64,000 nt of DNA, taken from NCBI GenBank assembly GCA_905221605.1, contig CAJNDS010001291.1:638811-702810 (forward strand), given 5' to 3'. The stretch comes from Symbiodinium natans (Eukaryota; Sar; Dinophyceae; Suessiales; Symbiodiniaceae). Shown piece after piece: positions 51,224 to 62,640 of this stretch; positions within the stretch are counted from its first letter, which is position 1, and each line of letters begins with the position of its first letter. The position numbers and the translations under genes were made by a program. Under the pieces are notes generated by a model. The model saw only the letters and a list, made by a program, of their open reading frames with translations. It did not search any database and was not told the origin of the DNA.

Positions 51224-54200
51224 AACATCTCGAGCGCAGCTTAAGATAGGATATCGATTGAAGCCATCAAATCTCTGCTAGAACGACAGCGAGGCCAAGC
51301 CTAAGATGTCAAAAACGTGTCCCTGGCTGACTTGTGCGTAGGCTGCTTAATGCAGTCGCTATTGGGAGCGCGCGTCTTCTGTAATGAGAAGTTGGTCGTC
51401 TCCTTTTCAGGCAGGGGCACGTGTACTGGCTTTAACAAAAAATGCCATGAGGTGAATTACCCGGCCTTGTTTGCGAGTTGGCCCACCTACATCAAAAGCA
51501 AGCGTTGTCGAGGAACTTGTCGGAGCTTGCTCCGCAGCACATGGTGCAGGTGAAGACCTGAACGCACCTCTGTTCGGACTCCGCTCCTTGCTCGGATAGG
51601 ATTCGGGTGAGCAGCCGACATTTTGGCGCAAGCCATAGAAGTCGATAGCCCCAAAAGATGAGGAAAGGCAATGGGAGGTGGAGAGGCGCGACTCCAAGAT
51701 AGACACAATCTAAAGGCGCCAACCAGACATGCAGGGAAATATGGAAATGGCGGATGCTCCGTACCCTTCAAGCTTGCATACCATCGATGTGTTGGCTTCA
51801 TCATTTCTAAACGTGCATTGCTTGTTCAGGGTTGGATCCATTCTAGCATTCTAGCACAGGAAGAGAGAGGCGAGAGAAATGTACACCAAGTCAGACAGGT
51901 GGGATACATCCTGCAAGCGAGGCAGCAATGGTTTCCCTATCTCCTCCTCCCTATCATGCGACACAGATTCCAAGACCAGTAATAAGCTTCGTGGCATTGT
52001 GTAGATTCGAGACTCTTGAGAACGATGGTGTCCCACAGCGCTGGTCGCCATGGAGCCGCGACCGTGACGGCCTCACTTTGGGGGCTTGCACAAGCCAAAA
52101 CGATTTCAGTTCGAGAGGTTTCGAGATTGAACAAAAATGGTACTGTCAGGTTGAAGATGCTTTACGGATCTTTAGGGCTACGTATGTTGGCTTTGAGTGC
52201 TTAGTGCTTGGCAGGAAGTCTTAAGCAGCTCCGCGCTGATCGTCGAGATGTGGCCTACAGACGTATGCTATCAATGCTCATGCAGGATAATTACCTCCGT
52301 CATGACTTGTCTTTTGCAGCCGCAGGGTGCTAATCTCTTCTTCATCATAAGCGGTGGCAACTCCTGCAAGCTGCAAAACCTAGAGCAAGGCATTTGGCAC
52401 CTTCCGTCATCATCCGCAGTCGGGCTGGCAAGGTGCTCAGCCGAACCTCACTGCAACGCTAAGCAAGAAAGGCACACATTGGAATTCCTGAACCTTGGCA
52501 GCACGCCGCACCGTGCCTCAAGAAGGCCAAGATCTCGACAAGTTCGACACTCGTGCAAGACAGCATCAGGGAGCTTGCCACATGTTGCGAGGTGGCGTTT
52601 ACTCGCTGTCCTTCATCTCGGCAGGGAAGCTCCTGAGCACGGGTCTCGGCATAGTGGCTTTTGAGATGGCAGAGGACTTGCGGGAGGCTTCGGCTTAATG
52701 AGAGGCCTGGGGACTAGGACGATAAAGTGGTGAGTAGGGGCACAGCAATGCTCCGAACATCCCTACTAGCGTGTTTGTATCCAACATCCCTGTGCGGTCT
52801 GTCATGCCAAAGAGTGCTCCTGGATATGCACGATTTTCGAACGGTCAAATCCCCAGATGCTCGGAGCCCATGCCAAGGTGGTAGCCTGAAGGGTGAGGCA
52901 GGCAAGCAAATCTCGGGTCATTCATGGGATGATAGGCAGCTCGGCATGCTCCAGGCATCTTGAAGGCCAGTTCTTGCATCATGCGCAGTTTGGGTTGTGT
53001 GCTCGTTGGTGGCTCATCCGACATCACCTAACACCATTTGATCATTGATCTGCCAGGCCCTTAGCCCTTCGCAAGCGATGCAATGGTTAGCCTGTCTTCC
53101 TTGCATGACGCTTTACAATTCTGGCACGGAAGTACATTCCTTACAAGATTGCAGACGAGCTTCACTGCCATTGGTGTTGATGTTGACATGGTCACGGACG
53201 TGTCGGCAGCTGCTGGGAGCAGCAGTAACACTACTTGTACATGTTCCATGACCCAATGTCTCCGTCCGATCCCGCTTGTAAGCTTTGGTACGAGCGGTTG
53301 TCGGTTGTTAGCAACAATGCCAGCTCTTATTTCGGCAAAGTGCGTTGTTGGCATCATTCCCATTATGTTGTGGCATTGTCACATCTTGTGATCGCTGTAA
53401 CAATCCACAAACACAGCACAAGCGAAACAACTACGTAGAAAATGCACCACACAAGACAGCACAGCCATGCAGTAGCAGGTGTCTGCTTCAATGTCTGGCA
53501 CACATATGACTGATTTGATTTCAAGCTGATGCCCAAGGCTTCCAAGAAAGCTTCATCACTAACAGTTGCTTCACTTGCTTTCTTGTCGTTGATGCCGAGT
53601 TGCAGGTCTCACTTTGGGATTTGCACGACCAGCGTCCTGCCCGTACCTGAGCCAAGGATCGTCACACATCCCGTGCTTGTGTTGCGGAAGTTTTTGTTCC
53701 AGCGAAACGTCCAAAGCTTTCAAGCTACAAGCTCGAGACTGCAGGTACCGAAGCTGCTGCCGATTGCAAGCATACACTCAGTCCAGCTTAGTTCCTAAAC
53801 AGGCATGCACATCGGAAAGTCGAGCTGCTAGCCACCCCTAGACTCTAAACCATTGCGCTATCATAGTCTTTTTCAACCTTATGCAGTTATCTACGGTATG
53901 CCCATACTGTCAGCTTGGCACAGCTTGGCGTGTGGAATGCGCTGAATCGTGTCCTTGACTTGTCATCCAAGGATGCCACGTGGAAAGTGTCAGATGAGAC
54001 AGTGCTCCGTTTGCGCTTGTTCTGTTACAGGTCAAGGCGGCGGGACGAGCTTACCCTGCCATGCCACAAGTTGTGCAGCAGTAAGCGGTTTTCTCCGGTG
54101 GTTGTGAAACTCAAAATCAAAATACTCAAAATCGCAGTAAGAACAAGAATACTTAACACCAGCACATCCACTGCCAAGCCACCACAGCCACCGCGGAAGC

Positions 54201-55686
54201 CAGCACTCCCACCCGCATCACACCCAAAACCCCACAATGCAGTACAACGAGTTCTAGGGCTGCAGGCAAGATGTGGCAAGGGAGGCACCAGCGAAAGCAT
54301 GGAACCAGCTGCTCAGTCCTGTTGGTGATGTTCTGCATAGAGCAAGCTCCAGTAGAAACAGAGTCCTGAGCTTTAACGCAGTGAGTCTTCTGTAGATGTA
54401 GATGCAATGGTAGGGGCCTGCTAGACAGCCTCATTCTGGGAGGTACTGTCTTTGCTGGCTTTGGCAAAAGGTCAGCAATGCCTCAGCCAGGGCAAGGATG
54501 GAAGGCGCAATGAGCAGGATATTGGATTTATCATTGCTTGGGCTTGTCAACATAATTGGGTTATGGCTGCCCTCTGCGTTACTTCATTCGTTCTGATTCA
54601 TTCTTTTTGCCAAAAGACTGGGCGCAAACTGTGGCTCGCCATCACATGAAGCACGGGGTGAAGCAGAGAAGGGCAGAAGCCCATTTAATGGCTGAGAACT
54701 TCACAGCACGATGTCTATAAATGAAGCTTTTGGTTGAAGACGAGAACATGCCCCTAGCATGCCCTCCATATTTGTCAGGGTCGGTCTCTGGGATGTGGAA
54801 ACGCAGAAGGCTTCATGGGAGGCCCGCGCAACGGAGTTTTCTGAATCTTCCAGGAGCGCACGGGTGGAGCATGGTTGAACGAGAAGCTCAAGCCTCCGTG
54901 CCTCAAAATTTCCCCAGCGGAGCTGTTGACCAGGCATGGCTTGGCGTCCTCTGATGGTCTTAATAGACAAGTTTCAGGATTTCCTGTGCAAAAGAGTGCC
55001 CGGCGGTGGCTGCCGACGCAGCCGTTGAAGCCCGAATCACCGCTGAGCGACGCGGAAGAAGGCCGGGAGCGTTTCTGGGCTGTCCTGCTCGAGGCTTGAA
55101 CAAGTCTGCATGTTTTGTCTAAGATGGCTCCCTCATTCACAGCAGAGGCAGCTTGCGAAATTCGGGTTTGCAAACCATGCTGAAGCATGGCTACGGTGGG
55201 GGAGGGGGCCATCTTCAGTTTGGCAAATTGAGCTGCTCATATTCAAAAGCTGGCGAGAGGTTGTGCCTATTGTGCCGGGCCTAGTGTGCCTAGAGGTTGG
55301 TGTGCACAGGCTGAAATGGGCCCATTAGTTTTGTTGTGGACATCTCCTCTAAGAGACACGAAGCCAAAGGTAACAAGGGCTAAGCATGGAACAAGGTGCC
55401 AAGCTTTATGGACATAAGAGAATGAAGCACTGAAGCGCCAGCGATCCTCCCGCATCATGGGTGTGCCGTTTGCCAAATCCCTATCCTGAGTGATTTTACA
55501 GGCAATCGGCATGGCGAAGGCTGGTGCAGGGTCGCTGTGGCAGAGACAGCAGCAACGTCCAAAATGTGCGCGTTTCTTCCGTGCGGAATAGCTATTCATA
55601 CCATGTCATATCCATGGTTAGTTTGTGGCTTAGCAGGCGCAACCCGAAAGCCAAAAGCCCAAACCACAACCCAAATGGTTACAAGA
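51224..55686. other. Long intergenic stretch, no supported gene
   Basis: Frames up to about 155 codons on either strand lack domains or coding-like composition. A frame at 52495-52698 with the end YSLSFISAGKLLSTGLGIVA looks somewhat protein-like and could be a lone exon, but I cannot support it. Confidence 0.4.
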
Positions 55687-55701
55687 CCATTTTGGCTCAA
55701 G
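55687..55701 (+). other. Relict dinoflagellate spliced leader
   Basis: CCATTTTGGCTCAAG equals the last 15 of the 22 nt of the dinoflagellate spliced leader, which is trans-spliced onto mRNAs. It stands 57 bp before the start codon of the FEA1-like pseudogene on the same strand. A genomic SL remnant upstream of an intron-free copy is the known mark of an mRNA that was reverse-transcribed and reinserted. The 5' seven nt do not match. Confidence 0.8.
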
Positions 55702-55758
55702 CCCGGGCTGAAGAGAGGAGAACCCACCGCCCAAAAGTACAACCTTCCTGAGCTGACC

Positions 55759-57039
55759 ATGGCAGCGATTCGTTTGGTACTTCTGGGCCTTGTTGCCACA
55801 GGTGCAGAGGGTGGAGCCTGCAATCCTGTAGATTCCTGCCCAAAGCTGTCGGACGGGCTGTACTGCCCAGTCAACGATATCACAGAGCATGCGGACATCA
55901 ACCGGGACGTCGCCTTGATAAAGAGGTACCTGGAGGACACGCCTGATTATGCCATGGCCAGAGAGGTCTACACCATGGGCAACTTTTCCTCGTCGAACCG
56001 TCGAAGGGCCTAGGGAACATGCGTACGCTCCAGGAAGGACATGACCGTCGACGGGAAGTACACCAATGTCTTCTATACCGGTGCTCTCAGCCTCTACAAC
56101 TCGACGTCTGCCATCTGGCATGACTACATCATGGCGTGCTTGGATAACACGGGTGTGTCTGCCAGGGACAGAGCGACTCTTTCAGGCGATATGTGATCAA
56201 CAAGGCCCTCATCGGTGTTGTGACAGCCTATGCTACCTACGAGTTCGGTGCGGCTGTTTGGAAAGGTGAGAATGGTCAGACAGCGGATGGTGGGGCGGCC
56301 TACGCCTGGGACGAGGGTGCTGCTTTCTACATCGGCAACATTGACCCCGTGCTGGGTGATGGGTTCAGCGGTGCTGCTCCTGGCAACCTCTACTCACCGT
56401 ATGAGTTCAACTGGAAGCGTGATTTCGACTACCCTGACGGTGTCAACACTCATCAGGCTTCCATTCCAATCTTGAACTATGGCCTCATCAACCTCCGTTG
56501 GCAGCTACAACGCCACGAACGTGAAAGCTGCGGAGTTGGGCATGTACAAGATTTTCTCCATTGCAGCCATCCGCAGTGCCATCAAGTACGCCGACAAAGC
56601 CTACAACGGCGGAACCATGGAGCCCAAATACCTAGCCGAGGGCTGGGCATATTGGCGATCCGCATCTGGGTACATGTCCAACTTCAATGTGACCGCTGTG
56701 GAGGCTGTGGATGCACTCTTTGACTTGAGCCAAACATCCATCCCAGCGGATACCCCTTGCAAGGTGAAGACCTTGGTGGAGTCCCTGTACCCACACCTCG
56801 GCATCACCTGTGCCATGGTGGGAAAGTGGAAGGATGCACCCGCCGGGGGTTGCTTGGACTCCGTCTGTGACGACACAGGCAACTCCGCCACACTCCTGGG
56901 AGGCTCTGACGCCTATGTGGACATGTGCAAGGCCACAACTACTACAACAGGCGGCTCCACGGAGACGAGTCTCGGGGGCCGCGCTGCCTTGCCAGCAGCC
57001 GGTGCGTTGGCTGCAACACTGGCCCTGAGTTGCCAGTGA
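55759..57039 (+). pseudogene. FEA1/low-iron-inducible-like secreted protein, retro-pseudogene with frameshifts
   Basis: A signal peptide (AAIRLVLLGLVATGAEG) begins at the ATG at 55759. Coding then jumps frame at about 55990, 56030, 56180 and 56490 without losing protein-like content. Phrases such as REVYTMGNFSSS, AYAWDEGAAFYIG, YEFNWKRDFDYPDG, IRSAIKYADKAY and LAEGWAYWRSASGY recall the algal iron-assimilation protein FEA1, which also occurs in dinoflagellates (from memory). The end is Cys-rich with a Thr linker and a hydrophobic tail (RAALPAAGALAATLALSCQ) suited to a GPI anchor. No introns, four or more frame breaks and the SL relict upstream indicate a dead retrocopy. Assembly indels are the alternative. 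No poly-A tract is seen after the stop. Confidence 0.6.
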
Positions 57040-60000
57040 ACACAACTGGCAATTGATAATCATTGACCTTGCTGACTGTTCTTTTCAGGCAGCGCACCTG
57101 TCTCTTGAGCTGTGCTAGAACATGGCAACTGTCGAGCAGGCATAGGTTTTAAATCCTGATCGTCCAGCGGTTCGATCCGTCTTCAAGTGACAGCAGACGA
57201 GTTGATACACGAATCTACCCTTTATGGTTGGGACGTCCGGAGTCTATCTATGCTGGTCTCATCCAATGCTGACTTCAGCTACGGGCCAGTGCTGGCCATC
57301 GTCCCTTACAAGGTCCCTGCTGCAGATCCAAGGAGTTGTAAAGGAACTGTGGTTCGGTGGGGTTGGTCGATTGAACGAGTGTATGAATTGCCTTCAACCC
57401 TCCGAACAGCAGCAGCCCATTGCTCGGCTAAGTGCGCCATTGACTTGTACAGGGCTGTGGCAGGGCAGTGGTCAATGTCACCACCTGTGTTGGATGTGAG
57501 AGACCTTGGAGCCTTGCCCACGATGAGAGTCGAAGCCCGTACAAGGGTTTACAAGGACCGGGGATTGAGGCTTCAGGCTTCAGGCCTTCGGCTTTTGAGC
57601 CTGAGCTTGAGGCCGCGGATTTTTCCGGACCTCCCGAACAATACAATAAAGCGCATCCGGGAACTGGTGGCCGAACCCCTGCACACTTAGTTCGTCAAGC
57701 AAGTTTCTTCAGGTTGTAGGGCTCAAGGATTCAAGGCCTTCTAGAGGTTTGCTGTTCTTTGGCGGGTCCCCGACCCAGAAACTTTGCATTCTTCCCGCTA
57801 AACCCAAACAAACACTAGCAATAGGGCCACAGGATAAATTCTGGGACGCAAAGTCATGTTTTGGCCATGGCCCGAAAAACCAAAAGCCCCAAAGCCTCGA
57901 GCTGTGTTCAGTTTCGAGCACAAGTACAGCTTCCGAGACGTCATCGGGATTTCCTGAGTTTCCTAGCCCCCAACCAAAAATCAGGTAGATCCTGATGAGA
58001 TGTTGTTGATGCCTGAACTCCAGCCGAGACGTCGTTGAGCAGTTTTTCTGAGATATCATCCAACCATGGCCAGATAGTTCCCTGCAAGTGGCCGCAAGGT
58101 CAGCTAGGCGGGTGGCAAACAAAAGCCCACAAGCCCTGAAGGGCAGCTCACGGTTGGCAGCCTGTGTCCTCCTGGCGCTGGCGCTTTGCAGCTCCGTGCG
58201 CCCTGCCTTCGGAAGATCAGTCCGATGTAGCCCGAGATCTCCTTCTCAGATTTCAATCGGTGCTTCAGAGAATCATGGACCTTTGAGAATGGCTGAATAG
58301 CTATCGCCAGGGCATCTTTTTGAGAGAGCTCCTGCTCAGACAATATGGGCTTTGCAAACAACTTCAAGCCAAAGTCTGTGTCGGTGTCGACTGGGCCTAG
58401 ATGGTTGAGACGGAAACTACAAGAATCATGTTTGGGAAAGATGGCAGAGCCTATACTTTGAAAGCCGCACAAGCTTCAAGCCTTGAAGTCCACTCAGGCG
58501 ACTCTTGGCCTTCTCTGGCACGGGCACTCAGTCGCTGCCTCGGCGCATAGCAGCACAGCAGAGCGGGTCGGGTTTAGCGTTTTGGGCTCCTATGCGGATT
58601 CAGGGTGATAAGTCATAGCGGTGAAACCCGAGGGCTGCAGATCCTCTTTGCCGGTCAATAGCAAGCATGCCTCACCACACCAAAAGTCTCATGCTAATAA
58701 TTCTTGCTTTAGGATTCGAAGCTTCTGACGGGGATTCGGCTGATGCGGCACTGGTTCCCCAGCTTCTGTCGTTGCAAGTTGCAAAGCCCTGACCACAGCA
58801 CCGGCTTACATGCCTGTTGGGGCCCAAATCCCACTGCAAGGTGGCCTTCAAGTAATGCTCACATGATTCAATATATACACCCCCACTCCATTTTCTCAGC
58901 GACACGGTCTATGGAGTAGGTGGCATCAGAGCCTCAGCCTTAAGTACGTCTCCCAAAATTTCCAGGAAGCACAGGTCTGTGAGTGCAAGAGCCCTCTGCC
59001 AAGACAAGCCCTGCCAGCATTGCTTGTGTGCAAAGGAGTAGAGGTGAAGAAGTCAGCCCAGAGCTGGGGGCAGGGTCTTTTATTTGGCAAGTCAGAATTC
59101 GCTACAGACCTCGTGATCTGCCAAGGTCAGGTGGTTCGGGCTTGGCAGATTCGTTCCAGCGAGCAACAGTTTGACAAACATTTCCAAAGACTATTTCACC
59201 GCACTGGAAGGTGTACTACCCGGGAAGCCTTGAGCTAATAAACCCTCTGCCACTGCTGGCCAGGTCTCGCTCCCTGACGGAGACATCACGTGCCGCAAAG
59301 GCATGGAATGCTGAGGCGCTTCGGGCAGGTTCAGTGAGGGCCGGCAGAGTGACTGAGTGACTACAGCGGAGTCTACCTGGGGTGCAGGTTCTCATCTCGG
59401 GTTTATGGACCGGTGAAGTTGGGGCGTATGCTTTTGCATTTTCCCAAAAATCAGAAATGGCAGAAAGGCTAATGACCCGGTTAATCGTTGAAAGGCAGAA
59501 GCTTTGCTCCGGAGATGCCCAGCGGGCCGCGAGATACTCGTATGGATGGTCAGGTGGTATAAGCGAGGGAGATATGAGATGCCGCAAGGTATCGTTAAGA
59601 GCTTGGTTTCTTGCGTGGTGTTCAAGATATGGTTACTGCAAGAATCCTCAATTCCTCCTCGCTACACATACCCTGCAAAGAAAGGGATGCGAATGTGGCT
59701 TCTGCGGTGCAAACCAAGGGATGCGAAGGCGGCTTAACCCTGGAATGTCACGCCTGGGATAGAGACGGGAAAAGACTGCAGAGACAATGCTATAGATCAG
59801 TTTGAGAGGAAAGCAAGACCACTGTACCAGCCTGTCAATGAGTGACAGGAAGCCTCTCAAACATTGCCACTTACCCGTTCACAGCTCTCCCGCAGCTTGG
59901 GCAGGTCTCCCGCAAGCAAGCCCTACTGAGCGCGACGATGGTCGCAGCCGGTGCCTCGGAGGCCGAGGCGGAGGCGAGCGGCACGGGGTCTGCCTGGCAC

Positions 60001-60741
60001 TGCATGCAGCCAAGAAACCTCTCGAACCTCGTATCCGCGCAAGTCCGTTTGATCGCAAAGAAAAATGAAGATCGTTGTTGTTTCAAAGAATGGCAGGGCC
60101 CATGTCATGCAAAGGTACTGCGCAACGCTGAAGTTTGAATTCTCGGGTTCAGCTTTACGCGCATTGCTTGCCGAGGAAGGGACATCCCCCAAGCAGCCCG
60201 AGAGTGTTTAAAGAGAGCGAGAAGATCGCAAACCAGGTCAAAACCACCAAAAAACCACCAAGCCTCAACTTACTTGGGGCACTTCGTATTGGCAATTCGG
60301 ACATCTTCGGACCTGAAGCTTGCAAAACCTCCTACCGTAACCTGTTTGCAGGACTTGAAGGCCAAAGTGAGGTCTCTCATGAAGGAGGTGCGGTGTGTCG
60401 ATGCCGCTGCGTACTGCCGCATAGACATTGAATCAGGATTCAGGATTCCTGTGCACCTTCGGACGTCATGATGCTATTTGGGCACACTCGTGACCTTGCC
60501 AGGCAACGGTCCCCGATCCCAGGTTGCCCAGCGTATGCAAAGTTGGCACAACACCCCCCCCCTCCCGGCCGAGAAAAACAGACTGGAAATGTCCTTGCTC
60601 ATTTTCCAATGATTCACACTACTATTTGTGAAAGTATCTGTCATCCCCATGTACCTACCAATTTTTGCTTATTTGGTTGATTTGTTTTGTCTCGACGGTT
60701 TCGATTTTCGGTATTCTGCTCATGCGAACGACGAGGGAAGA
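57040..60741. other. Intergenic, no supported gene
   Basis: Short frames only. The area has many self-similar GC-skewed words (for example GGCTTCAGGCTTCAGGCC near 57570) but no clear repeat family or gene. Confidence 0.4.
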
Positions 60742-61455
60742 GTGGCTGGGAGCACGGAATTCACGGATAACATTGGTTTTACCAATGTTTTTGAAGGATG
60801 GGGAGCCCGAAAACATCGGTAAAACTAATGTTTCCCATAAAATCCATGGTTTTCAAACCATGTGGCTGGGAGCACCCAATTCACGGATAACATTGGTTTC
60901 ACCAATGCTTTTGAAGGATGGAGCCCGAAAGCATCGGTAAAACCAATGTTTTCCATAAAATCCATGGTTTTCAAACCATGTGGCTGGGAGCACCCAATTC
61001 ACGGATAACAATTGGTTTTACCGATTTTGTTTTGAAGGATAGAGCCCGAAGACATCGGTAAAACCAATGTTTTCCATAAAATCCATGGTTTTCAAACCAT
61101 GTGGCTGGGAGCACCCAATTCACGGATAACATTGGTTTTGCCGATGTTTTTGAAGGATAGAACCCAAAAACATCGGTAAGACCAAGGTTATCCATGACTG
61201 TCGTGGTCCAAGCCACATGGTTTGATAACCATGGATTTTATGGAAAACATTGGTTTTACCGATGCTTTCGGGCTCCATCCTTCAAAAGCATTGGTGAAAC
61301 CAATGTTATCCGTGAATTGGGTGCTCCCAGCCACAGAAAACCATGGGTTTTATGGAAAACATTAGTTTTACCGATGTTTTCGGGCTCCATCCTTCAAAAA
61401 CATTGGTAAATCCAATGGTTTCCTTGAATTTCGTGATCTGAGGCTCTCTCCCAGC
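60742..61455. repeat. Four ~120-bp tandem repeats facing an inverted half-array
   Basis: GTGGCTGGGAGCAC starts units at 60742, 60862, 60980 and 61101 (periods 120, 118, 121). The same unit then runs in reverse complement from about 61205 to 61455 (CCAGCCAC at 61327 and 61445). Inside each unit are shorter inverted pairs (ACATTGGTTTTACC / GGTAAAACCAATGT; ATGGTTTTCAAACCAT). The whole can fold into one large cruciform. Confidence 0.85.
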
Positions 61456-61689
61456 CACCATTTCTCGAGGTAGTACCAAGCAACCAACTCGAATCCTGCA
61501 AAATCTCGAGAGAGTACAAAAACCTCCATATAATCAATCACGCCCCAATATGCAAGACATGACATCTATCCTAAAAACTATGCCTTAGCTACAATATCTC
61601 AAGCAATCATCCCCCGATAAGCAAAACCTAATATCTGTACTGAACACGGTACCCTAGCAACATATCTTAAGACATCACGCCCTAAGGCT
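61456..61689. other. Short AT-rich spacer, nothing recognised
   Basis: No gene or repeat is seen. Confidence 0.4.
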
Positions 61690-62640
61690 CCCACAAATAA
61701 TAATAATGTTCCTATCAATTGAACAGGATTATTGTTCATGTTACTGGGATTCGCATAGGGTTCTCATTAATTCTAAAGGATTCCTATTGGATTAGGCTCA
61801 TATTAGTTTAGTAGGATTCCTATCAGTTCTTGTTAAAGGATTCTATATTGTTTTTTAAGGCCTGTTGGTTCCTATTGATTTTAGAAAGATTCCTTCTCGT
61901 TTTAACTGGATTCCTGTGAATTGTAATTCGGGGTCTTTCAGTTTACTAAGGGTTACTATTCATTTTAATAGGCTTCCTTCCTATTAACTGTTGTCCGGTT
62001 TCGACAATTCAGTAGGGGATTCCTATTCATCTTCACAGGATTCCAATAAAGTTCCATAGGGTTCCTAATTGTGAATAAGGCTCCTATTTTTTGTAATAAA
62101 TAAGAGTCCTATCGATGTTCATCAGATTCTTATTAATGTTAATGGGGTTCGTGTTAATATCAAAGGGGATCTCATTCACTTTCAAGGGATTCCTATTGGT
62201 TTAGGCTCATGTTCATGTAATCGGGTTCCTGACTAGTTTTCTAAAGGTTCACATTATTTTTTACAGGAGTCCGACCGGTTCCTATTGATTTTAGTAGGGT
62301 TCCTCTTCAGTTTAACAGGATTCCTATTAATTCTACGAGGAGTCTCATAAATTTATGAGGGGCCTCCAATTCGTTTTAAGAGGCTTCCTGTTGACTTTAC
62401 GGCTCCGATTAATTTTAATTTAAAATAGGGTTCCTATGGATTCAAATATTTTAGTGGGGTTCTTTTTCATTTGAATAGGGTTGCTACTGAATTTATTAGT
62501 ATTAAGGGTTCTCATTCAATTTAAAGGGTTTCCTATTCATTTTTATAAGAATCCTATTAAAATACAATGAGTCATATGAACCCCATTTATCAAATTTGAT
62601 CGGAAGCCTATTCGAATAAAAAGGATTCCTATTTAAACTC
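61690..62640. repeat. ~950 bp of degenerate GGATTCCTATT-type repeats
   Basis: Words such as GGATTCCTATT, GGGTTCCTATT and GATTCCTATTGATTTTA recur every 20-40 bp with no exact period. AT-rich, no open frame longer than about 60 codons. It reads like a decayed minisatellite or a satellite with variable spacers. Confidence 0.7.

Noticed and set aside
56729-56741. Reverse-strand spliced-leader match (CTTGAGCCAAA)
   Set aside because: It falls inside the FEA1-like coding sequence, on the opposite strand; 11 nt by chance is plausible.
57110-57190. tRNA-like stretch with GGTTCGATCC
   Set aside because: The T-loop word is good, but the T-stem has mismatches, the anticodon arm pairs over only three bases and no matching acceptor strand is present.
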